Below are positions 11,543 to 20,669 of a DNA stretch of 64,000 bases, piece by piece. Every line of letters starts with the position of its first letter. Within the stretch, counting starts at the first letter, position 1. Made by a program: the position numbers and the translations under genes. Source of the stretch: Bimuria novae-zelandiae CBS 107.79 (lineage: Eukaryota; Ascomycota; Dothideomycetes; Pleosporales; Didymosphaeriaceae); assembly GCA_010015655.1 (NCBI GenBank), contig ML976710.1:42133-106132 (forward strand), given 5' to 3'. The notes beneath the pieces were generated by a model. It ran no database searches and was not told the DNA's origin. It saw only the letters and a program-made list of their open reading frames with translations.

Positions 11543-11547
11543 GATAG

Positions 11548-14200
11548 GTATAGTTAAACTATCTTTTTATATAATAACGTTAAGTACGTTATTATAGTAG
11601 GCTCCTAGCCTGTCGGCGTCTGCTAGGGATAGTAGGAATAGTATAGGGGTATTAAGAATATAGTAGGTAACTTTACTAACTAGGTTCTTTATTTATACTA
11701 TCCCTAGTAAACTCTATAGGTTCTAGCCTCTAAAGGAAATATTTATAGCCTTTAAAGTCTAGTCTATCTTTATATAAGGGTTCTCCCTTAGGTATACTTC
11801 TAATTAAAACTTATTAATAGTAGATATCTTTACTACGCTTATGTCCTAAAGTTCTCTCTAGTACTTTATATAGTATTAATCCTTAATAATAAACTAGTCC
11901 GTACGTTAGTTAGTCTCTTTACTATAGATAACTTTACTAGTTATGTAGTATAGGTAAGTAACTATTATAATAAAATGTATAGCTTCTTCGCCACAATTAT
12001 TAATATTAGAGTTATTATCCCTATCTATAAAGTTATTAGCCTTACTATTAAAATATCCTTTATATTTTATAATATAAGCTAAGACTTTTATATAGGTTAG
12101 CGTGTAGTTATATCTCTTTTTATACGAGGAAATATATTATCGTTTAGCTTTTAATTTATCTATATAAGAATAGTTTAAGGACTAATATTCTTCCTTTTTA
12201 TATATAAAGCACTTCTTCTCTTTTATGCTATTATCCCTTCCACGTTATGCGTTTTGTGGTCGTGCGTACAATAGGCCTAAGCTCTAGTACGGCATTTCAT
12301 GCCTACTATCGTACGTAGGTCGAGAGGGTATACAGGTAGTAGTTGTGTATTATTTATTAGTGTAGTACGTTCCGTGCGTGTCTTGTACGTACTAGTTAGC
12401 TTACTTATTTATTATAGTCTATAGAACTACTTAAAAGTCTCTAAATAGTGCTTCGCACGTAGGCTTAATAGAAAATATAGTTTATTTAAGTTTTAGTTAC
12501 CTTCTATATGCTTATATAACTACTATATATAGTTATAATTTGCCCTTAAATAATAGTCCTATAGCCCTTTATGCGAGGATTAGTCTGTTAATTATTATAT
12601 TAAAGACTTTATATAAGGACTTATTAGGGTTCTTGTATTTATATTATGTAAAGATTATGGTTATCTAGTCTATCTAATACTAATTATAGTTAACTAAGGT
12701 ATTAAAGTGCTTATTAATCTAGTCGTATAAAGCCTTCTAGGTTTATTTAGGTCTAATATTATAAATATAGTAGGCGCTCGCGCGGCCTTCTAGCGTATCT
12801 AAGAAAAGGGCTAAATACTAGCTTTCTAAAATGTCTAGTCGTACGCAAAGCTTAATAAAGATCTAGGCTTTATTATATAAGATATTATATAGCTTACTAG
12901 AGTAGTTATTCTCCTTTTTTTTTAAGTCTTTTAGAATTATACGATCTTGTCTAGTAGTATTCTTTTATTTAGTACTTTATACGCGGGTAGTAGATTATAT
13001 ATTTATTAAAATAGTATAATTTATTTCTATATTAGTATTTTATATAATTATAAAGCTGCTCGTGTAAACTGCTACTATAGTTATAATTAAGGCTTTAGAC
13101 TTTTATATATATCCTGTTCGTGCGGGGGAGTATGGAGTGTTTCCTGTCCGTGTGGATAGGTGTATTCCGTAGTGTGTTCCCTCTGGCGCCTCTTTTACTA
13201 GTCTTGTGTATATAGGTCGTATGGGGCTTTCTGCGTAGAGGTTGTGTGTGCCCTTAGAGTAGAAGTCGCGGTAGTTTATAGCGCTGGCTGGTACGTAGGT
13301 TGTTCTCGTTTAATAGTTTGTACGTGTAGAGTTCCTAACAAAGTAGTACTTTTAGATCCCTGTATAATGCAGAGTCCTTATGCGATAGTGTAGAGCTTCT
13401 ATGCCTAGTTATTATAGTCTAAGCTAGGCGTAATTACAGTGATTCCCTTATTTATAAAGAGTATATAGAGTTTCCTCTTAACTACGTGCAAGAGGGTACT
13501 AAATTATTTATATAATTAATATAAAAAGTCCTCTTTATAGTAAATAAAAAAGTCTTTTTCTCTTTAGTATATTATACGTAGCTCTATAAGAGCTAAGATA
13601 GCGTATAATATAAGCTTTTTTTTTTCTTAATATTTTATTTATAGTAAATATTAGTATAAAGTATCTTAAACTTATGTCTCTTCTTAGTATTTATATAGGA
13701 ATACTAGTCTTATTACTTAGTTTTTAATATAGCTTATCCTTTTTTTCTTAAGTTATAGTAGCGTGCAAGCTTTGTGCGGAGTTTTACGTAATAGTATATT
13801 TCTTAAGTTCTATCCTATATATTAGGCTAGTTAGTGTGTTAGGCTTAAGCTTAAATACTTAGTACTATTATAGTTACGTCGTGTTGTATTATACGACGTA
13901 GTTATTATTAAGGTAAAATATTAGGTTTATATTATATAGTATATCTTTTATTATTATATAATGTGCAGTATCTTCTTTTGTCACGTATAGTATATTTTTA
14001 GTAGGTAAGACAGGTGTTATATTATATAAAGTGTAAGTTAATCTTTAAAGCTTTTAAATCCCTCTAATACTTTAGTAACAAAATAAAGCCTACACTTTTT
14101 ATATAGGTAGTCTTTATCTTTACTTTTACTAATTTATAATTAACTCTCTAGGCGGGTAAGGCGTAGAGATAATTAATTACTAATTAGTGTTAAATAGGCT
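11548..14200 (-). pseudogene. Upstream half of the older copia-type element (pre-integrase, protease, gag)
   Basis: Directly beside the inserted copia the minus strand encodes LADADRLGAYYNNVLNVII, continuing the integrase-region frame seen at 5719. Upstream sequence is heavily RIP-mutated. The interval 13100-13420 retains normal CA/TG and can be read for about 60 codons on the minus strand, including INYRDFYSKGTHNLYAESPI, a gag-like proline/tyrosine-rich stretch not tied to a named domain. The element's own LTRs were not found. Confidence 0.45.
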
Positions 14201-14329
14201 ATACTAAGCTAAGTATATCGCGATATAATAAGGCTAGATAGTTATACGATAGTACTGGTGAGAAAAGGATCTAGTATTCAAGTCTTGTCTATCTATTCTA
14301 CATACAGAGGAAAGGGGATTATAAGGATT

Positions 14330-14670
14330 AATGCTCGCGCACGGTGACTATGGTCTGTGCCTTTGCCTGTGCGGTATTACATAACTATTATTACCTGTCT
14401 TAAGACATCGTATTAGGTAGCTGCCCGTACTGCGTACGGACATTACGCGTATTAATAGGATATTTGTCGGTTGACCGGGGTTCATGAACGATGTACGCCC
14501 GAAGGCGTACACAAAGGGTTGAGCAGACACGTAGATTGGTTCTGTAATGGTTGCTACCTCTCATCTCAGCTGAGATGAGAGGTTATAACCTCCTGCCAAG
14601 CCCTGCACGGATGTCACATGAGGTAAGCTCATGTGACTCCGCACAAGGCTAGGAATCTACGTACGGACAA
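14330..14670. other. Hairpin-rich, non-RIPped GC island
   Basis: Three clear stem-loops lie within 150 bp of otherwise AT-rich, RIP-mutated DNA: 14493-14510 (7-bp stem, CGAA loop), 14556-14583 (28-bp perfect palindrome) and 14613-14637 (10-bp stem GTCACATGAG, 5-base loop). The last two are enclosed by an outer inverted repeat ACGTAGATT/AATCTACGT (about 14530-14538 and 14651-14659). CGTACGGACA occurs directly repeated near 14415 and 14658. A MITE or LTR fragment is most likely. No coding frame is supported. Confidence 0.55.
14556..14583. repeat. 28-bp perfect palindrome
   Basis: Two 14-base halves, ACCTCTCATCTCAG and its exact complement, with no spacer and a PvuII-type CAGCTG centre. It could extrude a cruciform or mark the joint of an inverted duplication. 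Confidence 0.9.
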
Positions 14671-14696
14671 TATTAGTATTAAAATTAATATATTGT

Positions 14697-14900
14697 TATA
14701 AACAAATTAGTACTACCTAAATATAATTTAAATGATAGATTAATAAACGAGGTTAAATATAAAGATAGAAGGTCTATTTTTAACGTTCCTATATATAAGT
14801 CCCGTTCTATAGATCCTGAAGTCCCAGTTTGTCCTAAGGTCCAAAACACTAAGATAGTTCTAGGACTTCTAATATTTCTAGAACGCGTGACTTATCATGT
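14697..14900 (-). repeat. Gypsy LTR fragment, inverted relative to 40431-40745
   Basis: GATAGATTAATAAACGAGGT and its surroundings match the reverse complement of about 40610-40740 with RIP-type differences. A third, weaker copy lies at about 20670-20750. The rest, to 15210, is AT-rich debris with no recognisable gene. Confidence 0.5.
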
Positions 14901-15307
14901 AATTCGCAACTAAGTTAAGAATCTAGGCTTAGACGTATAGATAAGTGCTAATATCCCGCTACGCATTATATTAGATTCTAATAGATCTTAATATTAACTT
15001 TCCTATCTAGGCTTAATATCTGTATAAGTTAACTATCTATAAAGTTACTTCCTTAATCTAACTAAATAATGTTATTCGCAAGCTAATTATTTTAAATAAA
15101 ACTATGTATTTACTATAGCCACGTATTTGTACTACGTTTAGAAGTAGTTACTTTACTATTTATTATTACTACGATTAAAGTGCATAAATTATATTTAGTA
15201 TAGTAATTAAAAGTGTCAGCTAGAGTGTAACAGGAACAATCGCTCGTCGACACGAGAACCCTTGGCCAGTCAAGACAGGATTCGAGATCATCCGAAAACC
15301 GACACTC

Positions 15308-15405
15308 ATCCGTATCGGACCAATTTCGGATCTATCAGACCGATGGGGAACTACGAATCCGATTCGGACCTATTTCGGATCCATCAGACCGACGGTCAAC
15401 CTATG
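15308..15405. repeat. 49-bp tandem duplication
   Basis: Two adjacent 49-bp units (15308-15356 and 15357-15405) share ATTTCGGATC, ATCAGACCGA and flanks. They lie in a short stretch with normal CA/TG (15210-15620) that probably belongs to an LTR or leader of the following gag-like frame. Confidence 0.75.
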
Positions 15406-15599
15406 GCAGTTATGTGCTAGCTAGCCATCTGGGAAGAGGTGTATTTAGAGGAGCTTAGGGCCTTTGTAGTTTAGTACCTTTTCCGTATCCTTTCGTACCA
15501 GGCCTATAGGCACTTAATTCATTCGAGGCTACATTCTTATACACGCACTCCCATATGCCTCTGCTAGGAGATACGCCAACATCGATCCTTTGAGTGACC

Positions 15600-15960
15600 T
15601 GCGCCGATACAAGAGGAGATTCCTGTACTAAATTATTTAAAAATAGATGCTAAGGAGGAGGTAAAACTTTAGGTAAAAGAAGAGCTTACTTATACAGCAC
15701 TCTTGCGTGCTTATCTAGTACAAGAGAAAATAGCGCGGTTATATAATTAGCGTAAAAAGTTACGTTAAAAGGAATAAAAGTTATTTAATTATAGTATATC
15801 TATAATAAATACATTAGAGACCTTAGAGGCTTATAAGAAACTTACTTAGGTAGTAGTATTAATTAATCCTAATACTACTTTAGGTGTAAAGGTAATAGAC
15901 TAGTTTATAATTTAGTTAAAGCCTTCCTCTTCTATTGCGTAATAGTATGCTAGTACTATT
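15600..15960 (+). pseudogene. Degraded coiled-coil frame, retroelement gag-like
   Basis: The plus strand reads EEIPVLNYLKIDAKEEVK, then ALLRAYLVQEKIARLYN and a basic RKKLR-KE-KLFNY segment, with RIP-type stops where Gln or Trp codons are likely. Composition suggests a coiled-coil N-terminus of a Gag-like or transposon-borne protein. No family is recognised. Confidence 0.35.
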
Positions 15961-16830
15961 AGATTTTTTTCTTAACAGTTTTATAAGTAGTCTTCTAGTT
16001 CCTAAGTATTCTTACTATATAGATAACTTTTCTATTTAATAAGGTACGTGCGTAGCTAATCCGTATAATATAGTATTTATTTAACTTTAAATTTATTTTC
16101 TTCCTTAGGCTAGTAATAGAAAGTTATTTTAACTAGTGTCTCCGGATCTACGGGTTCTAATTAGTTAATATAAATACTAGGTATATGTTAGCGTCTAGTA
16201 GTAATTCTAATTAATAGTTAACTAGTAATATTTATTTAGAAATAAAAAATAGTTTAACTTTAATATAATCTAGTTTCTTGTGTTTTTTCTTTTAGGTTTA
16301 AAGGTTTTTTTATAAGTAAATATACTTTTTCTCCCTTCAGCTAAGGTACCGTTTTTCGTTTTTATTTAGTGTAGGAAATACTTTACTATTAAGCTTTTTT
16401 AGGATTCTCTTAGAGTTATTTATATATTTTTTATATAGTTTCTAACATGTTGATCGCTTCTTCCGTCCTAATTATTATAGGAAATGTTTAATTAAAGAGG
16501 TGTATGTGTTTTCTATAATTTATATAGAATAGTGTATATCGAGTTGCTGCTAATACTTTATTCTTATACGCTAATTATGCTATAGGTAGTAGGGAAATCT
16601 AATTATTTTTCTAGTTGTTATAGTAAATACGTAGGTATATCTTAATTATCTAATTTATACGTTCTGTTTATCCGTCTATTTATAGGTGACAAGCTATAGA
16701 TAGCTTTCGTTCTGTTCTAATAATTGCCATAAGCGTTATCTAGTAGTTTAAGGTAAAAAGCTTGTCTCTATTGCTAATAATTATTTTTAAAATGTTATAG
16801 TGTCGTATTGTCCTCACAACTTACACACAT
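15961..16830 (-). pseudogene. Ty3/gypsy integrase fragment
   Basis: The minus strand near 16790-16540 gives a TDKQNV motif (TDGQTE in intact copies), then a YVFTITTRKII stretch and LLPIA-LAYKNKV (intact LLPLAEFAYNNS-type). This is the signature end of the gypsy integrase core that precedes the GPY/F and chromodomain region. Heavily RIP-mutated. Confidence 0.55.
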
Positions 16831-16899
16831 ATAAAAATGAAATGAAAGTAAATTCTAAATTAATTAGCCTTTTATAATTTTTAATAACTATTTATGCGC

Positions 16900-17095
16900 G
16901 TTCTGTACTATTCTGTAGAATATAGATTTTAGTAGGGTCTTAGCAAAGTGAGTCGCTCGCTTGTGAAGTACGTTATTAATAAACTATTGGCTTGTCTACC
17001 TAAGACTAAGTTCTTTATACAGCTTAACATCTAAGCTGCCTTTAATAAGATCGCATAAATCCCGCATCTAAAGAATATATAACCTTTAAGTCAAG
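16900..17095 (+). pseudogene. Ty3/gypsy reverse transcriptase fragment
   Basis: The plus strand at about 16990-17090 reads ACLPKTKFFIQLNI-AAFNKIA, matching the RT block around the first catalytic Asp (KLDIRAAFNKIR-type), with D changed to N by RIP. It is in opposite orientation to the integrase fragment beside it, so at least two gypsy pieces are joined here. It ends abruptly at the gene island. Confidence 0.55.
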
Positions 17096-17136
17096 GTATA
17101 GTCCCATGGCGCTGATGAACGCCGGGTGTGATCTGC

Positions 17137-18635
17137 CTACACCCATCCGACCCTCTTCCCCAAAATACTCGCTCCTCCCAACGTCGCCGTCACACCCGTA
17201 AACACAATCAACGTCCCATAGCCGCTACCGTAACCCCATTCCACACTCCCCTTCCACGGCAGCACCCTGATCAGCACCTCGCTTAAGGGCCCACTTGCCA
17301 CATTTCCAATGCCTCGTCCCGCCGCCAGACATGCGAAAACGATACTCGGATCCACCGTCGCTTTCTTCTTTGTCACGTCGCGCATGATTCCCGGCCAGGT
17401 GCTCGTGAAGCTGCCAGCGAAGAATCCATAAATGAGGCAAAAGACGTACAGCGGGGCAAGCGACATTGAGAAGCCCCAGACAACGAAGACGGAAAGTGTG
17501 GTTCCGATGGTGGAGATTAGGATGCAGGTTGTGACGTGCCACCGGTCGACAATGGAGCCCATGGCTACGCAGCCAAATACAGAGGCGACATTGAACAGAA
17601 TAACGGTTAGAGCGCTGAGTGTGCCCGACGCGCTAATGCTTCGCGCATATGTCGGGAGGTAGATGGAAGGCAGAAAGAAACCCAGGGCTTCGATGGTGTT
17701 GCAAAGTTGGTGGATGCCGAAGGTAGATGTCTTGAGGAAGGTGAAATCGATTTTGCGCGCCTGTTGTTTCGGGGCGATGGGTATGCGGGGTTTGATAAAG
17801 TACAACAGGGGCGCTGTCAACACAAATAAACATATGGCCCAGACTCTTAACGTTGTCCGGAAGCCGTATTCGCGGAGCATCCACTCCATGACTAGGGGCA
17901 GTATGACGCCGGCAAGCCCTGTGCCTGCCCACATGATGCCGTATGCAAGCCCCTTGCGTTTGTGGAACCACTCGTCCATGTATACGATACACGGCGAGTA
18001 GGCGAAGCTGCCGCCGATAGCGTAGATCACGCCCTGTGAGACGATAAGCTCACTCGTCTTATTTGACAGTGAGCTCAGCGCCAAAGCTAGACACATGACG
18101 ACCAAGCCGCCCGTTGTTGCCCAACGCTGGTAACTTGGCCACATTTTAAGTAGCGAGAACACGATGACGAGATCCAGATACATGATGCCCTGTATTTCAC
18201 TAAGTTCAGTGTCATCTTGGAGCATGATCCCAAGTACGGGGATCCTGTGTTGCTTGCCGTCGCAGCACACAGGGTCCTCCAATCCTTCGATTCGAATCTC
18301 TTGGAGGGAGTAGAACTCACCATCGCACATGTGCCGATGACGGCTACGTTTCCGCTGCCGGCGAACGGTTCATGGGTCGAATAGTAGTCCTGGAATACGC
18401 CAAATGAAAACGGAAAGCCTGACGGGCGTTAGAGAAGTCCGGTTCGCTGCATGCAAGGCCGGACGCATGCCGACGTCACCAATTACTTACCCCAGACCAG
18501 GGCCTCAACCACGAACGAAGCAGCCAGAAAGAGCCACGCATCTTTTCCACCATCCACGGGCGGCAGCTGCTGCGGGGAACGTTCACCTCTGTCCTCGAGC
18601 TCGAACTCAGATGATGCCGGCGTGGTATCGGCCAT
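17137..18635 (-). CDS. MFS monocarboxylate-type transporter
   Basis: Predicted 431-residue membrane transporter of the fungal monocarboxylate (SLC16-like) branch of the major facilitator superfamily. Model: exons 18635-18491, 18418-18321 and 18189-17137. Intron 1 is GTAAGT...CAG (72 bp), intron 2 GTGAGT...CAG (131 bp), and phases agree. The N-terminus has a short acidic cytosolic tail, then GGKDAWLFLAASFVVEALVW and FPFSFGVFQDYY, typical of this group. TM4 is followed by DEWFHKRKGLAYGI, the conserved loop of fungal MCTs. Twelve hydrophobic segments with a central basic loop (PKQQARKID) can be counted. The protein ends in a short KRVGWV tail. Substrate is unknown. It is transcribed away from the BCAT gene across a shared promoter. 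The sequence shows no RIP. Confidence 0.88.
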
Positions 18636-19143
18636 GGTATGACTGTGTGATGTATCGTATATGCAAGGTGCAGGTGCAGACGCACAAGAGAGATGGCGAG
18701 CACACAAAAGCGGTGTCGAATATGCCCTCGCCGCGTGCTTTTGACCTGGGTCGTTCGCGGGTACATTTGTGGGTCGCCCCCGCGAAATGGCCATCGCGGC
18801 CGTCGGAAAACTGCGCTGATTGAGGTCGCCAACACGATCAACACGCGGGTTCCTCCAAGTGGTAATGCGTTCCGTTCAGCTCCGAAGATGAAACTGAACT
18901 CTTCCTGCTCGTAGTCCAAGTTTGATCCATCAATCATTAGAAAGATCGTCGTTTGTTACTCAGCGCCAGCACTGTCTGTATTCGCATTAGCACGATGCGG
19001 TCCGGCGGACCGCCAAACACTAGAGAAGCTTTTAGGAACGTGGAGCGGACCGAAGCGACGATGGATCGCACGCTTCGGCTCCTCTCCTCCAACCAGTGGA
19101 TGGCACCATCATGTTAACTATAATGATCAAGCTGTCAAAGGGT
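18636..19143. promoter_or_regulatory. Shared promoter region of the divergent MFS/BCAT pair
   Basis: About 0.5 kb separates the two start codons. It has normal base composition and no convincing gene: overlapping open frames are antisense or lack domain content. It contains the CGG/CCG palindrome at 18997-19013 and a second GCGGACCG half at 19045-19052. Confidence 0.5.
18997..19013. promoter_or_regulatory. CGG/CCG palindrome, candidate Zn2Cys6 factor site
   Basis: GCGGTCCG-G-CGGACCGC is a perfect 17-bp inverted repeat. Inverted CGG triplets are the usual target of fungal Gal4-type zinc cluster regulators. It sits between two divergent genes, about 360 bp from the MFS ATG and 130 bp from the BCAT ATG. 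Function is inferred from the motif and position only. Confidence 0.45.
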
Positions 19144-20525
19144 ATGGCAAAAAGGCGAGTAAGCCATGGCGCCAGGCCTCATCTCACCGCAGAACTCGAT
19201 GCATCAAAACTGCGCGTCACCAAGGCCCTGCATCCGTCGAAGCTGCCCCTGGCAGAGGAGTTGGCCTTCGGGAGTCATACGACGGGCAAGTATTGCCACT
19301 GCTGTGAACAGCAGAAACGAGTGGGTCGGACGGCGCTCATGATTCGCAGACCACATACTACAAGTCCGTTGGACTGCGGACGAGGGCTGGTTCGCACCCC
19401 AGATCGTGCCGTACCAGAAGCTAGCTCTCGATCCTGCCGCTGCCGTTCTCCTCTATGGCTTTGAGTACTTTGAGGGCATGAAAGCGTACAAGGATGCTCG
19501 GGGCAACGTCAGACTCTTCAGACCCGAGATCAACCTTGACCGCCTCAACCGATCGGCCGCTAGAATTGCGCTGCCCACTTTTGATGCCGATGAGCTGCTC
19601 AAGCTTATTTCCCGCTTCGAACAGCTGGAGGAGCGCTTCATATACGGATAAGCAGCTCGCCAGGCCCGCGTCCGATACCGACCAGGGAACCTAACGCTTG
19701 TGTGTTGCAGAAAACCGGGCTACTCGCTATACCTACGCCTAGTCATTATCGCGACCAACTCCAATCTAGGCGTTACTGCCCCGACAGCCGCCCTTCTCTA
19801 TTGCGTTGCGTGCCCCGTCGGTCTCTATTTCTCTGCGGGATTCAAAGCCATCAATTTGGAGGCGACGGCCAGCGCAGTGGCAACTCGTGCCTGGCCAGGA
19901 GGAGCTGGAAATTACAAGATTGGGGGCAATTATGCATCTTGTGCGTGTCTCCGTAGTCCCTCGCGGTCCACTCGCGTGCAGCAATCCCACCTCCGTGAGT
20001 GTGCACATCAGACTCGAATACTGCGCTCGGTGATCTCTGCTAACATGTACAGGCATTGCGCCGGAAAAGGCAGCGAAAGCGCGAGGCTTCCAGCAGCTTC
20101 TTTGGCTATTCGGTGACGACGATCGCATCACAGAAGCCGGGACCATGAATCTCTTTGTAGTGTTGCAAATTGGGGACGAAGAACGCTTCAAGCTGGTCAC
20201 ACCGCCCCTGGATGGCATGATACTTCCGGGCGTGACCCGAGATTGCGTCTTGAGTCTGGTACGGGAGAGACTTGCACCTGCAGGCTGGATTGTTAGTGAG
20301 CGGGACATTTGCATGACAGAGGTTGTCCATGCGGCCGTGGCGGGTAAGCTTATCGAAGCATTTGGTACAGGGACGGCCGCAATCGTCAGCCCTATCCGGA
20401 CGATCAAGTATCGAGATCGGCTAGTGCACTGCGGGCTCTCCCGGCATCAGAACGCCAGCGCGATAACAGCACTAATGAAGGGGTGGATTGAAGCGAGGCA
20501 ATATGCAGTGGAAGAACACTGTTAA
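19144..20525 (+). CDS. Branched-chain amino acid aminotransferase, intron 2 donor damaged
   Basis: Fold-type IV PLP aminotransferase interconverting Leu/Ile/Val and their 2-oxo acids. Exons: 19144-19285, 19350-19647, 19711-19940, 20053-20525; total 1,143 nt, 380 residues. All phases agree. Intron 1 is GC-AG (GCAAGT...CGCAG). Intron 2 should start GTAAGC but reads ATAAGC at 19648, a single G-to-A change; retention would stop translation at 19649-19651. Intron 3 is GTGCGT...CAG. Motifs: LDASKLRVTKALHPSKLP, WFAPQIVPYQKLALDP, YGFEYFEGMKAYKD, LFRPEINLDRLNRSAAR, NYKIGGNY with the PLP lysine at 216, and DRITEAGTMNLFVVLQ. A Pro expected in RPTIIATN-like copies is Leu (LRLVIIATN). The C-terminus, EEHC, is slightly short. 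The frame is open to 19096, so the start is uncertain. It may be a recent pseudogene or use a non-canonical splice. Confidence 0.82.
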
Positions 20526-20669
20526 AACCCTGAGGGGTAGCTGGTCCCACAGGTTCAAAGGTTGGTTCTCGGGCAGGAGTACTGTAGGGCAGAAAAAGGG
20601 TATTAATAGCTTATGCTTATTAATGAAGGCGTGGGTATTAAAGCTATAAAATATTAAATTAGTAAGAGC
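20526..20669. other. Boundary between gene island and repeat tract
   Basis: Normal composition to about 20600, then an abrupt change to DNA lacking CA and TG. No terminator motif or gene is recognised. Confidence 0.5.

Noticed and set aside
17225..18001. Open frames on both strands overlapping the MFS gene (for example 17432-17662 plus, 17663-18001 plus, 17633-17992 minus)
   Set aside because: They lie in other frames of the MFS exon 3, have no domain, and are explained by its GC-rich codon use.
18404..18937. Open frames around the MFS first exon and promoter (139 and 153 codons)
   Set aside because: Antisense or out of frame to exon 1 and intron 1; translations are Arg/Pro-rich without a recognisable domain.
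19766..20407. 213-codon minus-strand frame antisense to the BCAT
   Set aside because: Shadow of the coding strand; Ser/Arg-rich translation with no family, and it spans BCAT introns and exons alike.
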